Below, piece by piece: positions 25,560-35,036 of a stretch of DNA of 64,000 nucleotides (its first letter is position 1; each line of letters starts with the position of its first letter). The DNA comes from Chitinibacter bivalviorum (GTDB lineage: Bacteria; Pseudomonadota; Gammaproteobacteria; Burkholderiales; Chitinibacteraceae). Location of the stretch: the NCBI RefSeq assembly GCF_013403565.1, contig NZ_CP058627.1, positions 1,550,001-1,614,000 on the forward strand, read 5' to 3'. The notes below the pieces were generated by a model that saw only the letters and a program-made list of their open reading frames with translations, made no database searches and was not told the origin of the DNA. The position numbers and the translations under genes are program-made.

Positions 25560-27278
25560 TTAAGAAACTTTATTGGGGTTGGATTTATCATCCGAGGCAG
25601 CAGTCATCCACTCGCGTAGGATTGTGGCCACCATACGCGGATCATTTTTCGCCAGCTCTTTAGCTTGTTGCAATAGATCGGCAAAAGCAGCCATTTTGTT
25701 TTGCTCTTCTGGCGACTCATCGCCTGAGCCACCGCTTTCTAATGAGAAGACCCCACCGCCAGCCTCACCCAAATCCAACTCCAGAGTTCGACTTTCTTCA
25801 CGCGAACGGGTGAGGTCTTTCATCAATGGCCGCACCACAAAGAACAGCAGATACAGCGATGCAATACCGATAACCAGCATTTTCAAGACATCAATCGCAT
25901 TGGCTTGAATGTAGTTGAGTGCTTTATCAGGTAAAGGTTTGTCTTCAAGTGGCATCGACTCAGCAAAGGCCGCGTTGACCACATTAATTGAATCACCACG
26001 TTCTTTGTTATAACCAATCGATTCACGGACCAAATTATTGATCTGGACCATTTCAGCAGGGGTAAAAGGCACATAAGCCACTTTACCTTCCTTATCTTTG
26101 CCCGCCTTATAATTTAACACCACCGCTGCAGACAAACGCTTAACAATCCCAATCGGTTGTTTAACATGCTGAATGGTCTTGTCGACCTCATAATTGAGTG
26201 TCGCTTCTTTTCGCGTGTTGCTGCTTACCGCAGCCGCGCCACTCGCCCCCGAAGCAATAGGCGCCGTAATGGGTGCCGCCGCAGCGCCTGGAGGCTGATT
26301 AGATAGAGCACCCGGTACGCCCATGGCGGCATCTTCTGCCGTTTTGCCACTTTGATCCAGTGTTTGTTGGCTGCGAATCGCGGCCGAATTAGGTGGCGAA
26401 TTGGGCTTAAAGGTTTCGGATGTTTGCTCTACTTCGGAGAAATCGAGCTGTGCAGTCACTTCTGCTCTTACATTATCTTTGCCAACAATCGGCGCCAAAA
26501 TGGCTTCCAGACGCTCGACATAACCACGCTCAATCTGGCTGATGTATTGCAATTGGCGTTGATCGAGGCTGCCACGCGCGTTCAAATCTGCCGAACGGGA
26601 CAGTAAATTCCCATCCTGATCAACCACAGTGACATTAGAAACTGGCAAGCCAGGAATACTGGAAGAAACTAAATGAATAATGCCTGCAATCTGCCCGCCG
26701 TCGAGTACGCGACCAGGGTGCAGCATCAATACGACCGATGCCGATGGCTTTTGTTGATCACGTAAAAAAACCGTCTGCTTTGGGGTTGCAAGATGGACGC
26801 GCGCCTTTTCTACGGCAGAAATGGACTCAATCGAACGGACAAGTTCTCCCTCAATTGCACGTTGGTAATTCACTTGCTCTGCAAATTGAGAAACGCCAAA
26901 TTTTTGATTATCCAGTAGCTCAAAGCCCGTATTGCCGGCCTTTGGCAAACCTTGAGCTGCTAATTTCAAACGTACATCATAGATATTCTGGGCTGGTACT
27001 GAAATCATCCCCGCATCGAGCTTATATGGGATATTCATCTGTTGCAGAGATTGGACGATGGCTCCGCCATCTTTATCAGGTAAATTGGTGAACAGAATGC
27101 GATATGCAGGCTCTTTAGACCACAACAAGCCACCAATTGCAGCCGCAACAATGACAGCAACCATCACCATGGCCATCATTTTTCGAGCAGCCGGCAGCGC
27201 ATCGAAGCGTTGTCTCAGCCCACCGATATTTCTTGCTGTCACCAAGGTGTTATCTGCTGCGACGCCTGCTTCTGCCAT
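25560..27278 (-). CDS. fliF: Flagellar MS-ring protein FliF
   Basis: Builds the MS ring in the inner membrane, the base of the flagellar motor. The 572-residue protein has TM1 around 38-57 (MMAMVMVAVIVAAAIGGLLW). The periplasmic ring-building motifs include EPAYRILFTNLPDKDGGAIV and EKARVHLATPKQTVFLRDQQ. An Ala/Pro/Gly-rich variable loop (about 325-355) precedes TM2 near 455-475 (VLKMLVIGIASLYLLFFVV). The cytoplasmic tail (LADLLQQAKELAKNDPRMVA) binds FliG. It lies 25 bases downstream of fliE. Confidence 0.95.
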   Translation of the reverse strand: MAEAGVAADNTLVTARNIGGLRQRFDALPAARKMMAMVMVAVIVAAAIGGLLWSKEPAYRILFTNLPDKDGGAIVQSLQQMNIPYKLDAGMISVPAQNIYDVRLKLAAQGLPKAGNTGFELLDNQKFGVSQFAEQVNYQRAIEGELVRSIESISAVEKARVHLATPKQTVFLRDQQKPSASVVLMLHPGRVLDGGQIAGIIHLVSSSIPGLPVSNVTVVDQDGNLLSRSADLNARGSLDQRQLQYISQIERGYVERLEAILAPIVGKDNVRAEVTAQLDFSEVEQTSETFKPNSPPNSAAIRSQQTLDQSGKTAEDAAMGVPGALSNQPPGAAAAPITAPIASGASGAAAVSSNTRKEATLNYEVDKTIQHVKQPIGIVKRLSAAVVLNYKAGKDKEGKVAYVPFTPAEMVQINNLVRESIGYNKERGDSINVVNAAFAESMPLEDKPLPDKALNYIQANAIDVLKMLVIGIASLYLLFFVVRPLMKDLTRSREESRTLELDLGEAGGGVFSLESGGSGDESPEEQNKMAAFADLLQQAKELAKNDPRMVATILREWMTAASDDKSNPNKVS

Positions 27279-27303
27279 ACCCTACCGATATCAGTACTGC
27301 AGG

Positions 27304-27627
27304 TTAAACCTGCATATTCATAACTTCCTGATAAGCAGTAACGAGCTTGTTACGAACTTGAACCATGGTTTGAAAACTCAAACTCGCCTTTTGCAATGAC
27401 ACCATGACGTCTTGCAAATTGGCATCAGGATCGCCCGCTTGAAATGCGACCTGTTTAGCTTGAGCATCTTGCTGCACCTGATTCACCTGATCAATGGACT
27501 CTTTGAGTACATCGGCAAACTTGGGGCCGCCCGCCTCTGCAACTGGCGAACTCGCTGACTGACCCGAAGCCAGTGCAGACATGGACCGAAGTTCACCAAG
27601 CAGCTGATCAATCCCTTGCACGCTCAT
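27304..27627 (-). CDS. fliE: Flagellar hook-basal body protein FliE
   Basis: Adapter that joins the MS ring to the rod. The 107-residue protein has the usual length. Its C-terminal half VMVSLQKASLSFQTMVQVRN followed by KLVTAYQEVMNMQV is diagnostic of FliE. It opens the fliEFG-HIJ series. The 73-bp gap to the sigma-54 activator gene upstream does not contain a convincing sigma-54 or sigma-28 promoter. Confidence 0.93.
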   Translation of the reverse strand: MSVQGIDQLLGELRSMSALASGQSASSPVAEAGGPKFADVLKESIDQVNQVQQDAQAKQVAFQAGDPDANLQDVMVSLQKASLSFQTMVQVRNKLVTAYQEVMNMQV

Positions 27628-27700
27628 GACTACTTACCTTCCTTGCAAAATTGTAGGTGCGCCAGCCAATCCCAGCAAGCACTTCCTACACCTTGTCGTG

Positions 27701-29026
27701 TTAAATTGGCAATCCGCCGTCTTCTTCTCGGTACTGCGCCAGCTTATAGCGTAAAGTTCTTTCACTCATACCCAATTTCTCAGCAGCAACTTTTCGAACG
27801 CCGCCCGCCGCCTTCAGTACATCAAGAATCATGGTTTTTTCCATATCCTTAATACTGCCACTCGCCACTGGCTCAATCACATCGTTGCTCACGGCAAATT
27901 TTGCCGCAAGCACCGGCAAAAATAGATGCTCAACGGCAATTTCATCCCCAGGGGCCAATATCAAAGCTCTTTGCATGACATTGTCTAGCTCTCGAATATT
28001 GCCAGGCCACTGGTGTATCAATAAGACCTCTTGTGCTGCAATCTGAAGAACAGGCGATCTTTTTTTCTGTACCGATGCATACCTAGCAAGCATATTACGT
28101 GCCAAAGGTAAAATATCTTTCTTTCTTTGCCTTAACGCAGGTATCTGCAAAGGGAATACATTCAAGCGATAGTATAGATCCTCACGAAAATGCCCCGCTG
28201 CCACTTCCTCGGCCAGATCACGATTAGACGTTGCCAAAACACGGATATCTAAATGAATCGATTTCACGCCGCCAACTCGTTCCAATTCTCGCTCTTGCAA
28301 AACCCGCAACAATTTTGCTTGCAATGGCAAAGGCATTTCGGTGACTTCATCCAATAAAATAGTACCGCCCTGAGCTTGTTCAAATTTACCGACATGATGT
28401 CCGGCTGCACCTGTAAATGCACCTTTTTCATGACCAAATAGCGTCGATTCAAGTAATTGCTCGGGAATCGCGGCACAATTAATCGCCACGAAAGGCTTAC
28501 CTGCACGCGAGCTGTGTCGATGAATAAAGCGTGCCATCACTTCCTTACCGACCCCAGATTCACCGGTCAACATAATCGATGCATCTGACATTGCAGCTCT
28601 ACGCGCGACATCTAATAATTGCTGCATCTCTTCAGATTCGGCAACGAGCTCATCCTCACCAAGATCTGGCAGAAGATAACGCTCGACTTGTTCTAGCAAA
28701 GCTGCAGGCTCAAATGGCTTGGGTAAATAATGGCTAGCGCCAGCATGCAAGGCATTCACTGCCTGCTCAATCATGCCGTAGGCCGTCATTAAAATCATAG
28801 GCAAACAGGGGTATAACTTTTTAACTTCGCGTAATAATTCCTCGCCATCCATAGGCTGCATTTGCACATCGGAAATTACGAGCCCCACTTGCTGAGATGC
28901 TAGTACCTTCAAAGCAGAGGATCCATCTTCAGCGACTACGACTGCATAGCCATCGAGCTCTAGGGTATCGATCAGCGCCTCGCGCAAGTCATCGTCATCC
29001 TCAACGATTAATACTGGTAAAGCCAT
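27701..29026 (-). CDS. Sigma-54-dependent response regulator, FlrC/FleR-like
   Basis: A 441-residue NtrC-family activator. The receiver domain (1-118) has Asp53 as phospho-acceptor (VISDVQMQPMD). The AAA+ domain has Walker A GESGVGKE, the sigma-54-contacting loop GAFTGA and arginine-finger region LYYRLNVFPLQIPALR. A Fis-type HTH lies at the C-terminus (VRKVAAEKLGMSERTLRYKL). Position between cheB and fliE and the domain order identify it as the likely class III flagellar gene activator (FlrC in Vibrio, FleR in Pseudomonas). The cognate kinase (FlrB/FleS) normally encoded next to it is absent here. AAAGGA precedes the ATG. Confidence 0.9.
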   Translation of the reverse strand: MALPVLIVEDDDDLREALIDTLELDGYAVVVAEDGSSALKVLASQQVGLVISDVQMQPMDGEELLREVKKLYPCLPMILMTAYGMIEQAVNALHAGASHYLPKPFEPAALLEQVERYLLPDLGEDELVAESEEMQQLLDVARRAAMSDASIMLTGESGVGKEVMARFIHRHSSRAGKPFVAINCAAIPEQLLESTLFGHEKGAFTGAAGHHVGKFEQAQGGTILLDEVTEMPLPLQAKLLRVLQERELERVGGVKSIHLDIRVLATSNRDLAEEVAAGHFREDLYYRLNVFPLQIPALRQRKKDILPLARNMLARYASVQKKRSPVLQIAAQEVLLIHQWPGNIRELDNVMQRALILAPGDEIAVEHLFLPVLAAKFAVSNDVIEPVASGSIKDMEKTMILDVLKAAGGVRKVAAEKLGMSERTLRYKLAQYREEDGGLPI

Positions 29027-29035
29027 GAATTTCCT

Positions 29036-30115
29036 TTAAATGCGTAATGCTCTACTGCTATTAGCAGCAATCCACGCCAACACACGTTGCGACATATCTT
29101 TCAGCGGAACAATATCGTGCACCCCACCAACCGCAATCGCTTCTTTGGGCATACCAAATACCACACAGCTAGCCTCATCTTGCGCAAAATTATGCGAGCC
29201 CGCTTGATGCATCTCAAGCATCCCTTGCGCTCCATCTTTTCCCATTCCCGTCAGAATAACGCCGACCGCATTGCGACCAGCCACATTGGCTGCCGAGCGA
29301 AATAACACATCCACAGAGGGGCGGTGACGATTTACAGGAGAGGCCTGAGATAATTCACACACATAATTTGCCCCTGAAACGCCCAAAATAAGATGTGAGT
29401 GCCCAGGCGCAATATAAGCATGCCCTGGCAACACTCGCTCTCCATGCTCCGCTTCTTTTACCGAGATTCGACATAAAGAATTTAACCGATTAGCAAAAGA
29501 CTTGGTAAATGACTCTGGCATATGCTGGGCAATCATAATTGCCGGCGCATCGGGCGGCATCGGCATCAAAAACTCTTTCAATGCTTCGGTCCCCCCTGTT
29601 GAAGAACCAACAATAATAATCTTTTCGGACTTCAGTAATGGGCGAGACGATTTGGCCAAGACAGCATCAGCCGTGTGGCTAGGGGAAATGGGGTCGTGGA
29701 TCAAACTTCTCACTTTTGCTTTGGAGGCCATTCTTATTTTTTCCCGAATCTCATCGGTGTATTCATCAATTTTACTGGCAATATTCATTTTTGGCTTGGC
29801 AATAAAATCGACTGCGCCCAATTCCAATGCTCTTAGCGCAACTTCCGATCCTTGCTCGGTCAAGGAGGAGATCATGAGAACCGGAGTAGGCTTAAGGCGC
29901 ATTAAGCGAGCCAAGAAATCCAAACCGTCCATTTTTGGCATTTCAACGTCAAGTGTAATCACGTCAGGATTAAGCTCGCGTATATACTCGCGTGCAATCA
30001 ATGGATCCGGAGCGGTTGCCACGCAGACCATGTCACCAGCGGTATCAATCACTTCTTTTAATAAACTTCTAATCAGCGCTGAGTCATCAACGACAACTAC
30101 CCGAATCTTTGCCAT
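29036..30115 (-). CDS. cheB: Chemotaxis protein-glutamate methylesterase/deamidase CheB
   Basis: Removes methyl groups from chemoreceptors after phosphorylation by CheA, giving adaptation. The receiver domain has Asp56 ([13 protein letters not shown]). A linker follows, then the C-terminal esterase with catalytic Ser in [10 protein letters not shown], His in IAQHMPESF and Asp in [12 protein letters not shown]. It has 359 residues from the ATG at 30115, chosen because GGGAG lies 7 bases upstream; a GTG three bases earlier is possible. It lies 33 bases downstream of cheD. Confidence 0.96.
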   Translation of the reverse strand: MAKIRVVVVDDSALIRSLLKEVIDTAGDMVCVATAPDPLIAREYIRELNPDVITLDVEMPKMDGLDFLARLMRLKPTPVLMISSLTEQGSEVALRALELGAVDFIAKPKMNIASKIDEYTDEIREKIRMASKAKVRSLIHDPISPSHTADAVLAKSSRPLLKSEKIIIVGSSTGGTEALKEFLMPMPPDAPAIMIAQHMPESFTKSFANRLNSLCRISVKEAEHGERVLPGHAYIAPGHSHLILGVSGANYVCELSQASPVNRHRPSVDVLFRSAANVAGRNAVGVILTGMGKDGAQGMLEMHQAGSHNFAQDEASCVVFGMPKEAIAVGGVHDIVPLKDMSQRVLAWIAANSSRALRI

Positions 30116-30148
30116 CACCTTGCTCCCGTTGAATATTACCCCTCAAGC

Positions 30149-30763
30149 TTAGTCAAACAATTCGACATCACCACCGGGTTGCATATGAACAAGACGCGAA
30201 CCATAACTTTTTTCTCGCTCAACAATCGTATTATTGTGAACTGATTTCAGTTTTTTCACCAAAACTCGGCCAGTTTTTGGAAAAAAATAAACTTTTCTCG
30301 GATGAATATCCAACAAATCTTGTGCCACAATTGGAATGCGCTCTAACGCTAAAAATGCTTTTACAAACTCTGCATTTTTTAGCCCAACATTTGATACTGT
30401 AAAACCACGCAATACATTTCCACCACCAAAGACCTTTGCCTCTAAGCGATTTTTATTTGCGCCTTGTTTGAGCAATTGATTGATTAAAATCTCCATTGCA
30501 TACGTGCCATAGCGTGTTGAAACCCCATTCACCGTCGCCATATCCTCATGTGAGTCTGGCAGCATAAAATGATTCATTCCGCCTATTCCCGACACATTAT
30601 CGCGAATACACGCCGCAACGCACGAGCCTAAAACGGTGACTAATAGCATTTCACGTCCGGTAACATAATATTCACCAGGCAAAATTTTGGCTGCCTCAAT
30701 CGAGAAATTTTTATCATAATAAAGCGTAGGTGCCAGCACTTCTTCATATGAGGCATTGGGCAT
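30149..30763 (-). CDS. cheD: Chemoreceptor glutamine deamidase CheD
   Basis: Deamidates specific Gln residues of chemoreceptors. The catalytic Cys and His are present (LVTVLGSCVAACIRD; GGMNHFMLPD). The 204-residue protein has typical length with a slightly extended C-terminus. Its ATG overlaps the cheR stop by one base (TAATG). Confidence 0.95.
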   Translation of the reverse strand: MPNASYEEVLAPTLYYDKNFSIEAAKILPGEYYVTGREMLLVTVLGSCVAACIRDNVSGIGGMNHFMLPDSHEDMATVNGVSTRYGTYAMEILINQLLKQGANKNRLEAKVFGGGNVLRGFTVSNVGLKNAEFVKAFLALERIPIVAQDLLDIHPRKVYFFPKTGRVLVKKLKSVHNNTIVEREKSYGSRLVHMQPGGDVELFD

Positions 30764-31611
30764 TATTTTTTACCCCAAGACATTTTTGCCAAGTCAGTCA
30801 GCATATATGTAGTCTTGCCGCAGGATTGAAACCATTCAGACATAAAGTGCAAATTTTCTGAATGACCAACGTACAACAGACCATTCGGTTTGAGTAATCG
30901 CCCCATTTTTTCCAAAATGACTCGCTGGGTTGGCTGATCAAAATAAATCATGACATTGCGACAAAAAATAGCATCGAATAAACCATCTAGGGGCCAGCGC
31001 TGATCGAGCAGATTAATTTGCCGAAACTCCAACAAATCTCGTACAGCCTTTTTCACGCGTACTTTTCCGGCCCGCTCATCTTTTCCTTTTAAGAAAAAAC
31101 CACGTTTTCGTTCCAGTGACATTTTCTCTAACTTCTCTAGGGCATAAATGCCCTGCATTGCGGTCTCAAGCACATGAGTATCCAGATCTGAAGCAATAAT
31201 TTCGACGGGAGGATTCGCCGATTGATAAGCTTCGAAAGCTGTCATAGCAAGTGAATAGGGCTCTTCTCCCGTAGATGAAGCAGAGCACCAAATACGAAAT
31301 GGACGAGCATTACTATCCTGCATTTGTGCGGCAAGAATATCAAAATGATGCGCTTCACGAAAAAATGACGTGAGGTTGGTGGTGAGCGCATTGGTAAATT
31401 GCTGCCACTCTGCTGAGTCTGGATGTTGTTCCAAATACCGCAAATACCCACCAAAGGTATCGATCTGCAAAGCTCTCAATCTACGGGCTAGACGGCTATA
31501 CACCATCTGCTCCTTGCTTTCATTCAGACGAATGCCAGCACGTTGATAAATCAGATCAACAACACGCGTAAAATCAGCCTTGGTGTAGCTAAACTCATGC
31601 CCATTATTCAT
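30763..31611 (-). CDS. cheR: Chemotaxis protein methyltransferase CheR
   Basis: Uses S-adenosylmethionine to methylate receptor glutamates. The 282-residue protein has an N-terminal helical domain (1-85) and a Rossmann-type methyltransferase domain with RIWCSASSTGEEPYSLAM and FDAIFCRNVMIYFD. The beta-subdomain that binds receptor pentapeptides lies about 210-260. The upstream receptor gene carries such a pentapeptide. A terminator separates cheR from that receptor gene, so cheR probably has its own promoter in the 31612-31720 stretch. Confidence 0.96.
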   Translation of the reverse strand: MNNGHEFSYTKADFTRVVDLIYQRAGIRLNESKEQMVYSRLARRLRALQIDTFGGYLRYLEQHPDSAEWQQFTNALTTNLTSFFREAHHFDILAAQMQDSNARPFRIWCSASSTGEEPYSLAMTAFEAYQSANPPVEIIASDLDTHVLETAMQGIYALEKLEKMSLERKRGFFLKGKDERAGKVRVKKAVRDLLEFRQINLLDQRWPLDGLFDAIFCRNVMIYFDQPTQRVILEKMGRLLKPNGLLYVGHSENLHFMSEWFQSCGKTTYMLTDLAKMSWGKK

Positions 31612-31721
31612 ACATTTTCTTCAATAAATACTCATAAGACGAAATGGTCAATCAAATCGATGATTGTTATTTGATTTATAGCAGCTAAAACGATGTTTAA
31701 ATCTGTGCAAGAAAATTACAG

Positions 31722-31750
31722 GAAAAAATAAGGGGCTGGAATAGCCCCTT
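31722..31750 (-). terminator. Rho-independent terminator after the tandem-PAS chemoreceptor gene
   Basis: On the minus strand, AAGGGGCT - loop - AGCCCCTT is followed by ATTTTTT. It lies 24 bases after the receptor stop and before cheR, so it splits the chemotaxis genes into two transcription units or attenuates the second. Confidence 0.8.
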
Positions 31751-31773
31751 CAAGGTTCAATAATTGAATTTAA

Positions 31774-34533
31774 TTAAAATTCTTCCCAATCCTCATCCGC
31801 ATTGCCCAATTTTGGCACGCTACGAGTTGCTACTTTTACTTCAGTATGAGGCCGTGATTTATTCATACTCACTGGCGGGCTTAGCTTAGTCGTCGTTCTG
31901 GCCATCAGCTTGCCTCCCATTAATTTGAAAATACCCACTGTTTGCGTCAAATTATTGGCTTGGTCTTCAAGACTTTCAGCCGCAGCAGCAGCCTCTTCAA
32001 CCAATGCGGCATTTTGCTGCGTATTTTCGTCCATATGAGTAATGGCTTGATTGACCTGCTCAATACCAGCACTTTGCTCATTCGACGCTGCCGAAATTTC
32101 GCTCATAATATCGGTAACTCGGCGAACTGCGCCGACGACATCCTGCATTGTATGGCCCGCTTGATCAACGAGTTTTGAACCCGCTTCTACTTTCAATACC
32201 GAGTCACCAATCAAGGTTTTAATCTCTTTAGCCGCACCAGCTGATCGTTGCGCCAGATTTCTAACCTCAGAAGCGACTACTGCAAAACCACGGCCTTGTT
32301 CGCCAGCGCGGGCGGCCTCAACGGCGGCGTTGAGCGCCAAAATATTGGTCTGGAATGCAATGCCATCAATGACAGAAATAATGTCGACAATCTTTTTCGC
32401 CGATTCATTAATGTCTGACATCGTCGAAACGACTTGACTAACCACGTCTCCGCCTTTGACCGCGATATCCGAGGCGCCAATGGCCAGTTGATTCGCTTGG
32501 CGAGCATTTTCGGCATTCTGTTTCACCGTACCTGTGAGCTCTTCCATGCTCGAAGCAGTTTCTTCTAAGCTAGCAGCTTGCTGCTCGGTGCGGCTGGACA
32601 GATTGCTATTACCTGCAGCGATTTCTTGTGATGCCACATTAATCGTACTCGCGGCCTCTTGGATGTTGAGAACGATTTCGGATAGGCGATCACAAGTTGT
32701 GTTGCAATCATCCTTCAGTTGGCCCAGCAAACCACGGTAATCTGCGGTGATTTTTTGCGTTAAATCACCTTGCGCCAAAGCACCGAGTACCCGAGCAACG
32801 TCATTTAAACCCGCTTCATTTGAAATTACTAACTGATTCATCCCCTCAGCCAGTTTCAACATAAAGCCCTCTTTACCATTTGGATCAAGACGGCGACTAA
32901 AATCACCATTCACCGCGGCATCGACTAGATTCCCAACTTCAACTTCAACAGCAACTTCCTGAGTACGATCAACCCACTCAACCACCGAACCCAAGCGCTT
33001 GCCGTCTTTTGCAAACACAGGGCTAGCAATCAGCTTAAAGGTCTTACCTGCTACCGTAATCTGCGAAGTGTATGCACTAGTCAGATTTGCCAACAGACCG
33101 GACTGGTGACTTGGGTTTTTATGGAAAGAGTCAATATTCGTACCAATAAGTTTGCTCACATCAAAATGTGGCAAGACTTTGCGCAAATCAGCCTGTACGC
33201 CAGACAGCATGCTCGTTACCGCTTTATTCATATAAACAATAACGCGGTTTTCATCGGCTAGCATGACATTGGTAGAGGTAGATTCAAGCGCCCCAAGAAT
33301 GCGAGCATTTTCGTCGGCCAAGGTTTTCTCACGCAATTCCGCCGCGATAGCCTCTGTGCGATCCAACCACTCAACCACATAACCTTCACGGCCATTTTTA
33401 TCGTTGAGCACGGGGTTTACAATCAGAGCGAAAGTGCGGCCACCCACCACGATACTAGCGCGATGCTCACTGGTGAGTCGGTCGAGCATACTGCGTTGAT
33501 GCGATGGGTTTTTATGGAAGCTGTCGATATTAACTCCAATTACATTGCGAGCACTAAATTGCGGCAGTTCTTTGCGAATATCGGCTTCGGCATTTTGCAA
33601 TAAGCGGTCAACGGCACGATTGCAGTAAATAATATTCCTGTCAGCGTCTGCGATCATCACACTGGTCGACACGGAATCAAGCGCAATTTTGACACGAACA
33701 TTGTCGGATGCTGCTTTAGCCGCATCCCGAAGTTTTAGCTGTAAAGCCGCTACTTGCGCTAGCATGCTCTGGCTATCGGCACCATGGAGGTCAATATCCT
33801 GACTAAAATCACCAAGGGACATTCTTTGCAGTACAAGCTGTACGGCCTCAAGCTCCCCCCCTAATTGCCTACGAATTCGTCGCAGCAATAGCAAGGCAAT
33901 AGTTACAGCGAGTATTAAACCTAAAATGGCGGCTACGACAATCGTATTTTGGGTTGCTTGAGCCTCAATCTTTAATTGATCTGCACTTTTCAAGGCGCCA
34001 TCTTGTTCTTGTTGAGTAAAATTCAATACGGCATCACGGTAATTATTATATCGCTGACGAACTTCTCCCATTAACAGAAGTCGCGAACCCGCCATATCTC
34101 CCGCATCAAATAGGGCTTTAAATTTGCCTTGAGATTCGACAAATAAGGCACGTTTCTCACTAATACCTGCAATCTGATCTAAGGCTTCTTGATCATTTAT
34201 TAATTTCGAGGTTTCCTCAAGATGTTTTAGCAATTCAACAATCTTTGATCTTGACTCTAATATCCTGCTCCATTCAGCCGCCGCATTTGATTTATCTTCA
34301 GCATTTGCAATACCAATAATTTGCATATTTCGCAATGCGCGTGCAATCGTATTTATTTCATTTACGATCTGTTGACCTTTTACCAAATGAGGCAAATGAT
34401 CATTAGTCAGCGCCCCCATTTCATCTTTGGTGCGGCTACTTGCACTAAATGCCACAACAGCCAATATAACCAGCATTGCGACGATGGCAGCAATCCCCAA
34501 TGAGATACGACGACTGAATGTCAAATTTGTCAT
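31774..34533 (-). CDS. Chemoreceptor with tandem PAS domains and C-terminal CheR/CheB-docking motif
   Basis: A 919-residue methyl-accepting protein. TM1 lies near residues 12-31 ([20 protein letters not shown]), then a helical periplasmic four-helix-bundle domain to about 190, TM2 ([19 protein letters not shown]) and a HAMP domain. Two near-identical PAS domains follow (about 280-390 and 400-515), each with [11 protein letters not shown] second HAMP-like segment leads to the signalling domain with tip [20 protein letters not shown]. The protein ends in DWEEF, matching the NWETF-type pentapeptide that tethers CheR and CheB. The ATG at 34533 has AAGGAG upstream; longer frames lack one. Tandem cytoplasmic PAS domains suggest redox or intracellular sensing (inference). 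Confidence 0.93.
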   Translation of the reverse strand: MTNLTFSRRISLGIAAIVAMLVILAVVAFSASSRTKDEMGALTNDHLPHLVKGQQIVNEINTIARALRNMQIIGIANAEDKSNAAAEWSRILESRSKIVELLKHLEETSKLINDQEALDQIAGISEKRALFVESQGKFKALFDAGDMAGSRLLLMGEVRQRYNNYRDAVLNFTQQEQDGALKSADQLKIEAQATQNTIVVAAILGLILAVTIALLLLRRIRRQLGGELEAVQLVLQRMSLGDFSQDIDLHGADSQSMLAQVAALQLKLRDAAKAASDNVRVKIALDSVSTSVMIADADRNIIYCNRAVDRLLQNAEADIRKELPQFSARNVIGVNIDSFHKNPSHQRSMLDRLTSEHRASIVVGGRTFALIVNPVLNDKNGREGYVVEWLDRTEAIAAELREKTLADENARILGALESTSTNVMLADENRVIVYMNKAVTSMLSGVQADLRKVLPHFDVSKLIGTNIDSFHKNPSHQSGLLANLTSAYTSQITVAGKTFKLIASPVFAKDGKRLGSVVEWVDRTQEVAVEVEVGNLVDAAVNGDFSRRLDPNGKEGFMLKLAEGMNQLVISNEAGLNDVARVLGALAQGDLTQKITADYRGLLGQLKDDCNTTCDRLSEIVLNIQEAASTINVASQEIAAGNSNLSSRTEQQAASLEETASSMEELTGTVKQNAENARQANQLAIGASDIAVKGGDVVSQVVSTMSDINESAKKIVDIISVIDGIAFQTNILALNAAVEAARAGEQGRGFAVVASEVRNLAQRSAGAAKEIKTLIGDSVLKVEAGSKLVDQAGHTMQDVVGAVRRVTDIMSEISAASNEQSAGIEQVNQAITHMDENTQQNAALVEEAAAAAESLEDQANNLTQTVGIFKLMGGKLMARTTTKLSPPVSMNKSRPHTEVKVATRSVPKLGNADEDWEEF

Positions 34534-34546
34534 TATTCTATTCTCC

Positions 34547-35026
34547 TTATGCCGCCGTTGCTTCAACCAATGCCATATCGGCACTGGTCATCAATTTTTC
34601 GATATCTACCAAAATAATCATCCGATCATCCACCGTACCCAAGCCTAAGATATAAGCAGTATCTAGTGCTGAACCAAACTCTGGAGCACTGCGCAATTGG
34701 TCAACGGCTAAAGTCATCACATCAGAAACACCATCAACAACGATTCCCAATGTTCTCTGAGCGACATTGAGGATAATCACAACCGTAAATTGATCATAGG
34801 TTGGATTTCCAATGTTGAATTTAATCCTCAAGTCTACAATCGGTACAATATTGCCACGCAAATTAATCACACCTTTAATAAAACTAGGTGAATTGGCAAT
34901 ACTTGTCACAGCATCATAACCACGGATTTCTTGAACCTTTAAAATATCGATCCCATACTCTTCTTTGCCCAACGCAAAGACCAGTAACTCACGATTAGCT
35001 TCATCTTCTTTTATTAACTGATCCAT
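34547..35026 (-). CDS. cheW: Chemotaxis coupling protein CheW
   Basis: Links receptors to CheA in chemoreceptor arrays. The 159-residue SH3-like protein has [20 protein letters not shown] and [19 protein letters not shown], both diagnostic. It lies between cheA (10 bases upstream) and the receptor gene. Confidence 0.95.
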   Translation of the reverse strand: MDQLIKEDEANRELLVFALGKEEYGIDILKVQEIRGYDAVTSIANSPSFIKGVINLRGNIVPIVDLRIKFNIGNPTYDQFTVVIILNVAQRTLGIVVDGVSDVMTLAVDQLRSAPEFGSALDTAYILGLGTVDDRMIILVDIEKLMTSADMALVEATAA

Positions 35027-35036
35027 AAGCCCTCCA

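Noticed and set aside
27628..27700. Possible sigma-54 promoter between the FlrC-like gene and fliE
   Set aside because: GG-N10-GC pairs occur but none has acceptable flanking TGGC/TTGC matches.
29502..30152. 216-codon antisense frame opposite cheB
   Set aside because: Ile/Ser-rich shadow; cheB motifs are intact on the other strand.
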